A stretch of DNA of 64,000 nt from Chitinophagales bacterium (lineage in GTDB: Bacteria; Bacteroidota; Bacteroidia; Chitinophagales; Chitinophagaceae): positions 2,418,001 to 2,482,000 of the forward strand of contig JAFLBI010000001.1 of NCBI GenBank assembly GCA_017303835.1, read 5' to 3'. Position 1 is the first letter of the stretch; every line of letters begins with the position of its first letter. Shown piece after piece: positions 30,135 to 39,725 of the stretch. The notes under the pieces were generated by a model, which was not told the origin of the DNA, did no database searches, and saw only the letters and a program-made list of their open reading frames with translations. A program made the translations under genes and the position numbers.

Positions 30135-31598
30135 ATGAAAAGAAGAGTTTTTCTAAAGAACTTCAGCCTTAGTGCATTTTTATTTGGTGTGCCCGCGCTT
30201 GGTCAGGCACAGATTTCAGCAAGTAGTCAAAGAAAAATCAGCGGACGCGTACACGAGAATGGCAAAGGCATTGCTGGTGTAGCAGTTACAGACGGGTTCA
30301 CTGTTGTAGTAACAGATGCACGTGGGCGATATGCGCTGGAAGCGCATCCACATGCGGAGTTTGTGTATATCAGCACGCCTGCAGGTTATCATTTTCCGCA
30401 ACAAAATCTGGTTGCACTATTTTACCGGGCTTTGAGTGAGGGCATCACAACTGCAGATTTTGCTTTGGAAAAATTAGCAGTGGATGATACCAAACATCAG
30501 TTTGTGGTTTGGGCAGATACACAGATGATTTCGCAATCAGATTGTGATCAGCTGAAAGCTACCACCGCGCCTGATCTTAAGAATCTGGTGGCGGGTTATC
30601 CTGCAGGTAGTTTGTTTCATGGTATTGGATGTGGTGATCTGGTTTGGGATAAGTTTGAATATTTCAAAGACTATAAAGAAGCGATTGCCGCAACAGGAGT
30701 TACATTCTTTAATGTGATTGGTAACCATGATATGGATACTGATACCCGCACGGATGATACTTCTGCCAAAACCTTTAAGCAAGAATTTGGTCCAACGTAT
30801 TATTCCTTCAATCGTGGGCAAATACATTATGTGGTGCTGGATGATGTGTTCTTTGTTGGTAATGCGAAGAAATACATCGGTTATATCACAGAACAACAAT
30901 TGCGCTGGTTGGAGCAAGATCTGCAGCAAGTGAAACCGGGAACTACGGTGGTGGTGAGCCTCCATATTCCCACCAATACCGGCGCAGCCAAAAGAGCAAA
31001 GCGCGAAGAAGATATGGGTGCTGTGGTTACCAACAGAAAGCAGTTGTACAATTTATTGGCAAAGTATAAAGTGCATATCATGTCGGGCCACACGCATTTC
31101 AATGAAACCTGGGAAGAGGCCAATATGATGGAGCACAATCATGGAACGGTCTGTGGCGCTTGGTGGACGGGTCCGATCTGTGGAGATGGAACACCCATGG
31201 GTTATGGTGTGTATGAAGTAAATGGCAGCAATATTACCTGGTATTATAAACCAACTGGTAAATCCAAAGACCATCAATTGCGTGTGTATGCAAAGGGACG
31301 TTTAAAAGAAGCGCCTGATGAAATTGTTGCCAATGTGTGGAACTGGGATAAAGCATGGAAAGTAGAGTGGTGGGAAGATGGTGTGGCCAAGGGGCCGATG
31401 CAACAACGTGCAGGAAAAGATCCGTGGGCAATTGAATTGTATGCTGGTCCAGAACTTCCGGTGAAGCATAAGTTTGTTGAGCCGATGTTGACAGATCATT
31501 TGTTCTTTGCCAAGCCTTCGGCTGATGCCAAACAGATTATTGTAAAAGCAACCGATCGATTTGGTCAGGTGTATACAGAAACGGTACAGATAAGCTGA
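30135..31598 (+). CDS. Calcineurin-like phosphoesterase with MetallophosN/C domains, exported
   Basis: 487 residues. Twin-arginine-like N-terminus KRRVFLKNFSLSAFLFG, then a carboxypeptidase-regulatory-like beta-domain (residues about 35-110, ISGRVHENGKGIAGVAVTDG). The metallophosphatase core follows: VVWADTQ, GCGDLVWD, VIGNHDMD, VSLHIP and MSGHTHFNE, giving the two-metal centre. A C-terminal beta domain (about 370-487) matches MetallophosC. Phosphodi- or monoesterase activity in the periplasm or outside is likely; substrate unknown. Monocistronic, followed by hairpins at 31622 and 31751. Confidence 0.9.
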   Translation: MKRRVFLKNFSLSAFLFGVPALGQAQISASSQRKISGRVHENGKGIAGVAVTDGFTVVVTDARGRYALEAHPHAEFVYISTPAGYHFPQQNLVALFYRALSEGITTADFALEKLAVDDTKHQFVVWADTQMISQSDCDQLKATTAPDLKNLVAGYPAGSLFHGIGCGDLVWDKFEYFKDYKEAIAATGVTFFNVIGNHDMDTDTRTDDTSAKTFKQEFGPTYYSFNRGQIHYVVLDDVFFVGNAKKYIGYITEQQLRWLEQDLQQVKPGTTVVVSLHIPTNTGAAKRAKREEDMGAVVTNRKQLYNLLAKYKVHIMSGHTHFNETWEEANMMEHNHGTVCGAWWTGPICGDGTPMGYGVYEVNGSNITWYYKPTGKSKDHQLRVYAKGRLKEAPDEIVANVWNWDKAWKVEWWEDGVAKGPMQQRAGKDPWAIELYAGPELPVKHKFVEPMLTDHLFFAKPSADAKQIIVKATDRFGQVYTETVQIS

Positions 31599-31621
31599 GC
31601 TTGAATAATAAGGATTACTGG

Positions 31622-31655
31622 GTCCTCATGCAAAATCATTCTTTTGTATGAGGAC
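31622..31655 (+). terminator. Long-stem hairpin after the phosphoesterase gene
   Basis: A 14-bp stem (GTCCTCATGCAAAA with 31642-31655, one G-T wobble), loop TCATTC, followed by TTCTT. Probable terminator. Confidence 0.7.
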
Positions 31656-31750
31656 TTCTTGTATCTAGGTGTATTACTTTGTATACAGCAGTTAGGCACA
31701 AATAATTGATGTGCACACAATATGTTTTCACAGGATGGACTTTTGACACA

Positions 31751-31771
31751 GGGGCGCAAAGCCCCTTTTTT
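31751..31771 (+). terminator. Second intrinsic terminator
   Basis: GGGGC-GCAAA-GCCCC followed by T6. It lies 96 bp beyond the previous terminator with no gene between, so it may end a short unannotated transcript (31656-31750). Confidence 0.8.
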
Positions 31772-31936
31772 CATGCACAACAATCAGAAAATCAACCTTT
31801 TGTATGAATCTGCACTGCGGAGAAATTGCTTTTTTGCATGCAGTAATCTTACTACATGCAATTGGGCAATCAACCACAATAAACCCTTGATAGAAGCGGG
31901 AAATTTGATTGTTCAATACCATCAAAAACCACAAGC

Positions 31937-32047
31937 ATGAAAAAGTTAGTATTTGTTGTATTGGTTGCATTGTTATTTGCTTCTTGTACATCCAGCCGAC
32001 TGAGTTGTCCAACTGTCAACAAGCACTATTTTGCTAGACAGGGTTAA
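31937..32047 (+). CDS. Small lipoprotein, 36 residues (paralog 2)
   Basis: Reads MKKLVFVVLVALLFASC then TSSRLSCPTVNKHYFARQG and stop. Mature part nearly identical to the gene at 27606-27716 despite many third-position changes. Upstream, GCAGTAATCTTACTAC lies between TTGCATG and CATGCAA, making a small hairpin at about 31837-31863; the block 31772-31936 has no other feature. Function unknown; both copies precede a gene for a secreted protein by about 50 bp. Confidence 0.77.
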   Translation: MKKLVFVVLVALLFASCTSSRLSCPTVNKHYFARQG

Positions 32048-32097
32048 GTGGCACTTGGGATAATTGTGTAATTTGATGAGGCAATTATTGTTGTCTC

Positions 32098-33000
32098 ATG
32101 CACAAGCCCAGGTTTATTAAAATCAGTTTTGTTTTACTGCTTATTGTGAGCAGTTGTTTTGTACAAGCGCAACTCACTTGCACAAATGATGCGCCTGCAT
32201 CGCTTCGCACTACGAACAAAACCTTGTTGGCAAAACTCGATACAGCGCGCAAACAGTACCTGCAAGACAGCACCAATGCTGATAAGCTGATTTGGTTAGG
32301 CAGAAGATTGGCTTATGTGGGTCGCTACCAGGAAGCAATTGCTGTTTTTACCAAAGGGATTGAACGTTTTCCAAAAGATGCACGCATGTTGCGGCATCGT
32401 GGTCATCGCTACCTCAGCCTGCGTTGCGTAGATAAAGCCATTGCAGATTTTGAAGCTGCTGCTAAACTAGTTAAGGGTAAACCCGATGAAGTTGAGCCGG
32501 ATGGTTTGCCCAATGCACAGAATATTCCTACCAGTACTTTACAGACCAATATTTATTATCATCTTGGACTAGCGCACTATCTGCAAAAAAATTATGCGGC
32601 TGCAGAGAAAGCGTATCAGCAATGTCTGAAACTGTCTAAGAACCCGGACATGTATGTGGCTACTGCTTATTGGCAATACCTCACATTGCGACATCAGCAG
32701 AAAGACAAAGCAGCAGCCAAACTGCTCAATACCATCAAACCCAATATGCCCCTCATAGAGAATGAGGATTACTATGCACTGCTGCAACTCTTTCAGCAAA
32801 AGCCTTTGATCAAAGATCCTGCCGATATGCTGGAACAAAAAAAGGAACTGAGCCTGGTTTCTTATGGCTATGGTTTGGGTGAGTACTGCTGGCTGAGCGG
32901 ACAAACAGATTTTGCCAAAGCAGTTTGGCAAACTGTATTACAAAGCAGTCAATGGAGTGCATTTGGTTATCTGGCTGCTACTGTGGCGCTAACGCGATGA
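32098..33000 (+). CDS. Exported tetratricopeptide-repeat protein
   Basis: 300 residues with signal peptide (FVLLLIVSSCFVQAQ; the SSC could also act as a lipobox). TPR-like helical hairpins: ADKLIWLGRRLAYVGRYQEAIAVFTKGIE, DARMLRHRGHRYLSLRCVDKAIADFEAAAKL, NIYYHLGLAHYLQKNYAAAEKAYQQCLKL. The PDEVEPDGLPNAQNIPTSTLQ linker and the following arrangement recur in Bacteroidota proteins of this kind. Role unknown, probably protein-protein contact. The stop overlaps the ATG of the SMUG2 gene (ATGA). Confidence 0.85.
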   Translation: MHKPRFIKISFVLLLIVSSCFVQAQLTCTNDAPASLRTTNKTLLAKLDTARKQYLQDSTNADKLIWLGRRLAYVGRYQEAIAVFTKGIERFPKDARMLRHRGHRYLSLRCVDKAIADFEAAAKLVKGKPDEVEPDGLPNAQNIPTSTLQTNIYYHLGLAHYLQKNYAAAEKAYQQCLKLSKNPDMYVATAYWQYLTLRHQQKDKAAAKLLNTIKPNMPLIENEDYYALLQLFQQKPLIKDPADMLEQKKELSLVSYGYGLGEYCWLSGQTDFAKAVWQTVLQSSQWSAFGYLAATVALTR

Positions 33001-33677
33001 GTAAATATCTATCCGAACAAATACTTGCTTTCTACACGAATCTTCGGGTACCGGAACGTTTACCTAGAGGTGTGGAAGTACTATACCCCTTTGCAGATGC
33101 AGCTGTACAAGCAGTGATGCAGCAGTTTTATGCGCAATACTTTCATGATACAAAAGAGCGGACCCTAATCTTTGGCATCAATCCAGGTAGGCATGGTGCC
33201 GGCATTACCGGCATCAATTTTACTGCACCCAGACAGTTGTTGCATGATTGCGGTATTCAACACACATTCGGAGATTCATCAGAATTATCTGCTGAGTTCA
33301 TCTATGCCATGATACAAGCTTATGGTGGTGCGGAAAAATTCTATCAAACGTTCTTCATCAGTGCTGTGAGTCCGCTGGGTTATGTATTGAAAGGCAAGAA
33401 CCTGAATTATTATGATACGCCCCTGCTGCAGAGAAGACTCAAGCCTTTTATTGTGGATTGTATCATGCAACAAATACAATGGCCTGTCAACAGGAAAAGA
33501 TGCATTTGTATTGGAGGCGATAAAAACCTGCGCTATCTCTCAGATTTGAACGACCAATACCAATGGTTTCAGGAGATTGATGTGCTACCGCATCCGCGCT
33601 TCATCATGCAGTATAAACGAAAATATCTGCAAGACTACATTGCGCAGTATCTGGATGTGCTCACTAAGATTGAATAA
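32997..33677 (+). CDS. SMUG2-family uracil-DNA glycosylase-like protein (DUF4918)
   Basis: 226 residues. UDG-fold active-site motif A GINPGRHGAGITGINFTAP (about residues 60-78) and C-terminal motif VLPHPRFIMQYKRK. These match the SMUG2/DUF4918 clade proposed to excise damaged bases. I chose ATG 32997, overlapping the TPR stop by 4 bp; the open frame extends upstream inside the TPR gene. Activity on uracil is inference. The 3' end overlaps the convergent response-regulator gene by 14 bp. Confidence 0.88.
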   Translation: MSKYLSEQILAFYTNLRVPERLPRGVEVLYPFADAAVQAVMQQFYAQYFHDTKERTLIFGINPGRHGAGITGINFTAPRQLLHDCGIQHTFGDSSELSAEFIYAMIQAYGGAEKFYQTFFISAVSPLGYVLKGKNLNYYDTPLLQRRLKPFIVDCIMQQIQWPVNRKRCICIGGDKNLRYLSDLNDQYQWFQEIDVLPHPRFIMQYKRKYLQDYIAQYLDVLTKIE

Positions 33678-34311
33678 GCTTGTGCTGATAAGCGTATTTA
33701 ATCAAACCCAAAACGCTACCTGCATTAGTCTTACGGAAAATATTCTTGCGATGGGTTTCAACAGTGCGTTCGCTGATGAAGAGTTTTTCTGCGATGGCTT
33801 TGTTTGATAGCTCTTTTTCTATCAGTCGTATAATTTCTATTTCGCGTGCAGTTAATTGTACTGTTTCGTTTTCTTTCGCTACCTGATCAAATCGCGCCAG
33901 CTCATTTAATACTTCCTCACTAAAATAAATACCACCGGCTGCAACTTTTTCAATGGCGGCAATCAAATCTTGCTTGCTGATATTCTTCAATACATAGCCG
34001 GCAATATCTGCTTCATTGATCATCTCGTTTACGATATCGCCCTGACCACTCATGCTCAAAGCCAGTATTCTGGTTTCAGGAAATGCTTGTTTTACTGCTT
34101 TGGCTAGTTCTTGTCCCGTCATTTCAGGCATCATGATATCGGTGAGTAAGACATCGACCGGTGCATTTTTCAGCAGTTCCAGCATGGTCTTGCCGGATGT
34201 AGCAATATGTGCAATGCGAATATGGGGGTGACCTTGTAAAAGTGCGGTGATACCGTCAATCACGATCTGGTGATCGTCTGTTATAGCCACGCTGATTGTT
34301 TTCCTGCTCAT
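33664..34311 (-). CDS. NarL/FixJ-type response regulator
   Basis: 215 residues: receiver domain (AITDDHQIVIDGI, phospho-Asp in DVLLTDIMMPEMTG, Lys in GYVLKNISKQDL) and LuxR-type HTH (TAREIEIIRLIEKELSNKAIAEKLFISERTVETHRKNIFRK). It lies 156 bp downstream of the sensor kinase gene on the same strand and is very probably its partner. Genes controlled are unknown. Confidence 0.93.
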   Translation of the reverse strand: MSRKTISVAITDDHQIVIDGITALLQGHPHIRIAHIATSGKTMLELLKNAPVDVLLTDIMMPEMTGQELAKAVKQAFPETRILALSMSGQGDIVNEMINEADIAGYVLKNISKQDLIAAIEKVAAGGIYFSEEVLNELARFDQVAKENETVQLTAREIEIIRLIEKELSNKAIAEKLFISERTVETHRKNIFRKTNAGSVLGLIKYAYQHKLIQS

Positions 34312-34467
34312 CGGGGCCGAATATACAAAACCCTATTGAGCATGTATCAGTATCCAGAAAGATCCGGATAAGTCTGCCCCCCGACGATGACTTTCTCCGG
34401 AATCTTCCATGGAATTTATGTAAAGCTATCTTATAGCAAGTGGTGCGCTATACCCTGTATTGGGTAT

Positions 34468-36732
34468 TTATGCTGCAGGCACATGAATGGCGATCAAAGT
34501 GCCGCGGCCCGGGGCTGCATCCCATTCCACACTGCCTTTGAGATAGCTGATACGTGTTTGAATATTCTTTAGACCGATACCGTTTCGCTTGTTGGCATCA
34601 TTCAAATCAAAGCCCTTGCCATTGTCTTCAATGGTTGCGGCAATACCATCCGCATCGCGGATAATAGAAATATCCAGTTGATTCGCGCCAGCATGTTTGA
34701 TCACATTATTCACGCATTCCTGAATTACTCGGTATAAAACAGCTTCGGTGTTTTTATCCAAATGCTCTTGTAAACCTTCTGTATATAAATTCACTTTCAA
34801 TACGCGGGCATCTATCTGGTTGATGAATTCCCTTACAGCGGCAGCCAAACCATTTTTCAGCAAGGCATTGGGCATCATGTTGTGCGATACGCTACGCACT
34901 TCTTTACAGCTATCATCAATTAAGGCCAGTACTTTATCGAAAGCTGCTTTCTGTGCAGGATCATTGAAGGATAATTCACTTTCCATGGCAGAGAGATTCA
35001 TCTTGGCAGCACTCATCATCTGACCAACACCATCATGCAAATCTGAAGCAATACGCTTGCGTTCGTTTTCTTCTGCTTCCATCACGGCTTTGGTTGCCAG
35101 GTCTTCTTTTCTGCGTAAAGCTTCCTGCATAGCCGCCGCCTGCTTCAATTGTTTTCTGCGGTGGAAGGAGTAAGCGAGTAAAGCACCCATGGCAGAAAGC
35201 GCAATGACAACAAAAAGAATGGTATTCTTTCTGGCGATTTCCAGTTCTTGTTTTTCCAGCTCCAACGCTTTGATGCGATTTTGTTTATCGAGTTCAGTAA
35301 TCTGCTTGGCCTTGGTGGCTGAATCCAATTGTTGTTGCAGAATGATTTCTCGCTGCTTATTCAGGTCAAGTTCATTCTTAGTTATGGTGAGATTGGCTTC
35401 GCTTAGCTGCAAAGCATTTTTAGTGAGTGATAATTGCTGTTGATCAATCAATAGCGCTTTGATGGAATTATCCTTACTCAACAGCTCAATCTGATGGGCT
35501 TTCTTTTCCGTATCGTATTTGGTTTGCAGCTCGTTCACCTGACGTGCTACTTTTTCGTTCAATAATTTATCGCTGATCTGCTGATATTTCGATTTGTAGA
35601 AATAAGCACTTTGAAAATTGCCCAGCGCAGAATCCAATTGAGATCTGTGCAGGTAGATCTCTCCGAATGTATATTGATCCGTACCCAGCTTAGCGGTTTC
35701 TTCTGCTTTATTTAACCACTCCAAAGCAGGCGCATATTTCCCCATCAGGGTATAAGCATAGCCGATATTCTGTTCAATGAGTGCTACGCCGGAATAGCTT
35801 TTACTTTCTCTGGCAATGCCCAATGCTTGTTGTAGTGGTGGAATAGCTTGTTCATATTTACCTTGGCGTATATAGAGCGCACCGATATTGTTGGCACAAG
35901 CTTGTACACCGCGTTTGAAATTACCCTTTTCAAAACTGGTTCTGGCTGCATCTAAATACTCAATGCCTTTTGTGTAATCCACTTCTGTAATAAAGACATT
36001 GGCCATATTCAGCTGTGCTTTTCCGGCATCGATATAATTGCCTTCTGCCAGGCAGGAGCGGATACTTCTGTTGAGATAATTCTTCGCTTCCGAATAATTG
36101 CGAATCTCAAAAAAAAGTTTACCTAAGTTGTTTTCAATCACACCTACATTCTTGTCGTTACGCTGCTCACTGATGCGCAAAGCATCCAGCATATAGGTAA
36201 TGGCTTTGTCTTTCTCGCCTTTGTCCTGATAAGCAATCGACATATTGCTGTACACCGTACCTAGGCCGGCGAGGTTATTTCTTTTCTGATACAACTTCTC
36301 CGCTTTTTCATAATTGTTCAGTGCTTCCTGATACTTTGATTGTAAATAATAAATCTTACCAATCTGATCTACCGTGTTGGCGTAATCGTCTTCTTTCTTT
36401 TGTTGTAGGTAGATTTCACCTGCTTGCTGAAACAGCTGCAAAGCTTGTTGCAGGTGATTGCGAAACTGCTGCGCTGTACCCTGTGCCAACCATGCATCAG
36501 CCAAACCTATTTTATAGTTGAGCTTATTGGCTAAGCTGATGGCTTGCAGGCTGTATTGATATGCATTAGCTGAATCGCCCTGTGCATAGGCATTCGCAAT
36601 ACGATTGAGCAAATTGATTCTTGCAGTATCTGTACGGATTGTATTCAGTTGCTCTTTCAGCGAAGCAATCTTGGTTGCGTTTTGTGCGAATGCAATAGAT
36701 AATAGTAAGGACAGCAGCAAAAACAGTCTCAT
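34468..36732 (-). CDS. TPR-containing sensor histidine kinase (HisKA_3 type)
   Basis: 754 residues. Signal peptide, then periplasmic TPR repeats (about residues 40-380; e.g. ANTVDQIGKIYYLQSKYQEALNNYEKAEKLY). A coiled coil (about 395-500) leads to one TM helix (504-523) and a cytoplasmic NarX-like kinase: ERKRIASDLHDGVGQMM with phospho-His566, and HATPase motifs around IQECVNNVIKHA, IEDNGKGFD and GIGLKNIQTR. The ligand or partner sensed by the TPR domain is unknown. Pairs with the LuxR-type regulator downstream. Confidence 0.93.
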   Translation of the reverse strand: MRLFLLLSLLLSIAFAQNATKIASLKEQLNTIRTDTARINLLNRIANAYAQGDSANAYQYSLQAISLANKLNYKIGLADAWLAQGTAQQFRNHLQQALQLFQQAGEIYLQQKKEDDYANTVDQIGKIYYLQSKYQEALNNYEKAEKLYQKRNNLAGLGTVYSNMSIAYQDKGEKDKAITYMLDALRISEQRNDKNVGVIENNLGKLFFEIRNYSEAKNYLNRSIRSCLAEGNYIDAGKAQLNMANVFITEVDYTKGIEYLDAARTSFEKGNFKRGVQACANNIGALYIRQGKYEQAIPPLQQALGIARESKSYSGVALIEQNIGYAYTLMGKYAPALEWLNKAEETAKLGTDQYTFGEIYLHRSQLDSALGNFQSAYFYKSKYQQISDKLLNEKVARQVNELQTKYDTEKKAHQIELLSKDNSIKALLIDQQQLSLTKNALQLSEANLTITKNELDLNKQREIILQQQLDSATKAKQITELDKQNRIKALELEKQELEIARKNTILFVVIALSAMGALLAYSFHRRKQLKQAAAMQEALRRKEDLATKAVMEAEENERKRIASDLHDGVGQMMSAAKMNLSAMESELSFNDPAQKAAFDKVLALIDDSCKEVRSVSHNMMPNALLKNGLAAAVREFINQIDARVLKVNLYTEGLQEHLDKNTEAVLYRVIQECVNNVIKHAGANQLDISIIRDADGIAATIEDNGKGFDLNDANKRNGIGLKNIQTRISYLKGSVEWDAAPGRGTLIAIHVPAA

Positions 36733-36842
36733 GTAGTGAAGGGTTAATAGCAGACTTAAAGATAGTTGGCAGTTTGTTCACAACGAAGCTATACCCTTGT
36801 TTTTTGAAGCAGATACCCTGACTCGGGTATTTTTGTACTTGC

Positions 36843-37070
36843 TTAATTCCATTTGATGCAATGGGCATAGTATAATTCTTGCTTCAGCAAGGCTGTAAAA
36901 ATTAAATAAGCACCTGCGAAATCAGGCTCCCATTCCATCCGGCGCATGATTTCTTCCGGGCCCGGTCTTGGTTCGGTAATACCGCTCAATACTTGTTGCG
37001 CAAGCTGTAAAAAGAATGCTTGTTCGGCTTCTAAAAAAACAAGATCAGTATATGCGGTATTATACACCAT
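36843..37070 (-). CDS. Small hypothetical protein, 75 residues
   Basis: Not recognised. The protein is acidic/amphipathic (MVYNTAYTDLVFLEAEQAFF, TEPRPGPEEIMRRMEWEPDF, LIFTALLKQELYYA) with no signal peptide. It follows the M20 peptidase gene by 20 bp on the same strand and fills the gap before the kinase gene, which supports it being real. Composition is normal for the region. No function is proposed. Confidence 0.5.
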   Translation of the reverse strand: MVYNTAYTDLVFLEAEQAFFLQLAQQVLSGITEPRPGPEEIMRRMEWEPDFAGAYLIFTALLKQELYYAHCIKWN

Positions 37071-37090
37071 ACTTCATCAGTCTTTGTATT

Positions 37091-38371
37091 TTATCTCGTT
37101 AATCTATACAAGAACACAGCTGTTCTTTGAATCAATAAAGGGTACTCTTTTAGATTGATTGTTTCACCTGGTGCATGTGCGCCTCGGCCCGATGCACCCA
37201 ATCCATCCAAACAGTCTAGATACTGTGCTACATAAGAAATATCACCTGCGCCCCTGCTGCCGGGATTACCCGGATTTACTTTACCCAAACCCATGGCTTC
37301 GCTGACTGCACTTAATTGAACAGCGAGCTTTGCGTTACCTTCCGTGGGCGACATGGCAGGAATACCATCACTGAATTGAATACTGGCTTTGGTGCGGGGC
37401 AGTGATTGGCCAACAATCTGTCGCATGGTATTGCGTGCATTTTCTTTTTGCGTTTCAGAGATAAATCGCAAATCACCAATCACGACTGTTTTGGGAGAAA
37501 TGATATTGGTCTTTCCAGATACCGTACCACTTTGTGCATTTTCCTGATAGTTTAATTCAGAACCACCCATGAATAATCCCGGATTGAATGTGAGGTATTG
37601 TTCCTTACTCAATGTCTCACGAAAGCTGTTCACAATACGTGCAGCTTCATAAATCGCACCATAACCAGCAGCGCCAAAAACACCGGAAGAATGTGCTTGT
37701 TTGCCTTCTACTTCCAAATGCCAGCCGCTAGCGCCACGGCGTGCAGTAGCAACTGTATTCAGATTGGTAGCAGTTTCAAAAGCCAAAGCAATATTATGTT
37801 CTTTCGCACGCGCGATAAAATCACCTCTGGATATTTCTCTAGGATGACCTGCATTTTCTTCATCACCAGTCATGTACACCGTGATATTGGTTTCATCCAA
37901 CATACGCAATTGATGCATGGCTTTCAATGCAGCAATGATGAGTACATCTCCGCCCTTCATATCATTCACACCCTGACCAGTTGCTGTACTGTCATTCAAC
38001 ATAGTAAATGGATTGGCAGGCATGTCTGGTTCAAATACGGTGTCTAAATGACCAATCAGAAAAAGTTTTTTTCCCTTCTTACCCTTTCTGTAAGCAACCA
38101 AGTGTCCTGCACGTTTCAACGAATCAGGCATCGCAATCCACTCTACCGTAAAACCCAAAGCCCTTAATTCTTTTGCATATAATTCGCCAACGGCTTTTAC
38201 ACCATTGATGTTGAATGTGCCACTATTGATATTTACTGATTGCTTCAAGAGCTCAATGGTTTGCGGCATTGCTTGTTTAATCAGATGTGTCAGCTGTTGC
38301 TCCTGACTGCTCAGTTGGGCATGTGCAAAGAGATTCAGGAATAGGCACAAGGCGAGTAAGGGCTTTCTCAT
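37091..38371 (-). CDS. M20-family metallopeptidase (glutamate carboxypeptidase-like), exported
   Basis: 426 residues with signal peptide MRKPLLALCLFLNLFAHAQ. Two-zinc site residues: IGHLDTVFEPD (His, Asp), GVNDMKGGDVLIIAAL (bridging Asp), GDEENAG (general-base Glu and metal Glu), a dimerisation lid region (HLEVEGKQAHSSGVF), and the C-terminal GRGAHAPGETINL histidine. Such enzymes cleave peptides, folyl-glutamates or acyl-amino acids; substrate unknown. The ATG at 38371 gives the clean signal peptide; a TTG two codons upstream is unnecessary. Confidence 0.92.
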   Translation of the reverse strand: MRKPLLALCLFLNLFAHAQLSSQEQQLTHLIKQAMPQTIELLKQSVNINSGTFNINGVKAVGELYAKELRALGFTVEWIAMPDSLKRAGHLVAYRKGKKGKKLFLIGHLDTVFEPDMPANPFTMLNDSTATGQGVNDMKGGDVLIIAALKAMHQLRMLDETNITVYMTGDEENAGHPREISRGDFIARAKEHNIALAFETATNLNTVATARRGASGWHLEVEGKQAHSSGVFGAAGYGAIYEAARIVNSFRETLSKEQYLTFNPGLFMGGSELNYQENAQSGTVSGKTNIISPKTVVIGDLRFISETQKENARNTMRQIVGQSLPRTKASIQFSDGIPAMSPTEGNAKLAVQLSAVSEAMGLGKVNPGNPGSRGAGDISYVAQYLDCLDGLGASGRGAHAPGETINLKEYPLLIQRTAVFLYRLTR

Positions 38372-38472
38372 TAACAAGGGTTTGTATGAAGATAGGCAAT
38401 GGATAAAATCATTAATTGAAATGACTGACGAAAATCATGGTATGCGATACGAAAACCGATTAGTTTGCTGTC

Positions 38473-39018
38473 ATGAAAATGATATGGGTACTCCTCTTTT
38501 GTGCAATTGCTTCGCAATTGTCGGCACAGGATAGTGCAAAACACCGCTGGCAGGGTGGTGCTGAGTTGGATGTATTGCCTTATGCACTCGGCGGCTATTT
38601 TGCTGCAGGATGGGTGGGTAAAAATCAAACCCGCATCAGACTGCTTACGGCAGATGTGCGCAAACCAGATATCACTACCACCAAGGGTTTCACCAAACAT
38701 CGTATTCATGCATATGCTTTGGTGGCGGATTATTTTTTCAAACCAAATTGGACCGGCTTTTGGATTGGCGGTGGTGCAGTCTTGTGGAATAGCAACATTC
38801 AGGAAAAAAGTTCAAGCAAGTCTGCTAGTTTCAGTAACTACCTTTTGAATGGGAGCGCAGGTTATCACTATCGTTTTGGAAAACGATACTATCTCTCGCC
38901 ATGGGCGGGCATTAGTCTTCGGGTAGCTGGCGATAAAAACATACTGGTAGGCAGTTCGCGCTACACTTTGCCCTTATTAAATCCGGAAGCTTCTCTCAAA
39001 CTGGGCATAGTTTTCTAA
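38473..39018 (+). CDS. Outer-membrane beta-barrel-like protein
   Basis: 181 residues with signal peptide ending LSAQ. Alternating strands rich in Gly and aromatic residues (GGYFAAGWVGKNQTRIRLLTA; FWIGGGAVLWNSNI; GSAGYHYRFGKRYYLSPWAGISLRV) and a terminal Phe, as in small outer-membrane barrels. Not assigned to a named family. It stands alone, divergent from the M20 gene. Confidence 0.7.
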   Translation: MKMIWVLLFCAIASQLSAQDSAKHRWQGGAELDVLPYALGGYFAAGWVGKNQTRIRLLTADVRKPDITTTKGFTKHRIHAYALVADYFFKPNWTGFWIGGGAVLWNSNIQEKSSSKSASFSNYLLNGSAGYHYRFGKRYYLSPWAGISLRVAGDKNILVGSSRYTLPLLNPEASLKLGIVF

Positions 39019-39133
39019 AAAATATGTGATAGGGTATCACATATTTTCTTACCAATAATCATGTACAATAACCGATACGGTATTTTGGCTTTTGTGCTTT
39101 TTCTTGCGCACGCATTTTCGTTGCAAAAAAAGT

Positions 39134-39688
39134 ATGATGCGTAGTTTTTTAAGTGTATGTACTGGTATTGTTTGTTTATTAACAGCATGTACCAAACCTG
39201 TTCCCTTTGTACCGGATACCAAAGCTGCTTTAACCATCACGACTCATTTTTTAAATGGTAGCTCAACCAGTGTGCAGTTAGATGCGGTAGAATTAAGGGC
39301 GAATAGTTATATCAGCAAAGTGAACAACGGTGGTGGCGATCTGCCCTTCCTAAGTATCACCGGCGTGAATCAAGAAGATGGTAAAGAGTATGTATTCACG
39401 TTTACTGGAAAGCAGGCAGGCTCACATGAATTGATTTCCGCTGTACACAACTTCCCTTCAGCCAATCAGCTAGTGCGACCATTATTGGGTATTGTGTTAA
39501 GTCCCAATTCAACACAGTATAGTCTGGAGCCGGCTGCTGGTACAGTTGCACTGCGTTATAGTGCGGTGAACAAAATCATGACTGGTGAAATTGTGAATCT
39601 GCGTTTTAATCAAGGTATGACCGACCCACTGCAGCGTTCGCATATTATTGTGAACGGTAATTTTCAGGATTTGCCCTACCGTCAATAA
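39134..39688 (+). CDS. Hypothetical lipoprotein
   Basis: 184 residues beginning MMRSFLSVCTGIVCLLTAC; the lipobox LTAC is at residues 16-19. The mature part is beta-rich (LTITTHFLNGSSTSVQLDAVELRA; YVFTFTGKQAGSHELISAV) and ends FQDLPYRQ. No recognised domain. It lies 38 bp upstream of the PhoD-like gene on the same strand and may be cotranscribed. The open frame runs 14 codons further upstream, but the lipobox spacing favours this start. Confidence 0.65.
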   Translation: MMRSFLSVCTGIVCLLTACTKPVPFVPDTKAALTITTHFLNGSSTSVQLDAVELRANSYISKVNNGGGDLPFLSITGVNQEDGKEYVFTFTGKQAGSHELISAVHNFPSANQLVRPLLGIVLSPNSTQYSLEPAAGTVALRYSAVNKIMTGEIVNLRFNQGMTDPLQRSHIIVNGNFQDLPYRQ

Positions 39689-39725
39689 AAATTGCGCCTT
39701 TGCGTATCTTGGAAAAAATTCTAGT

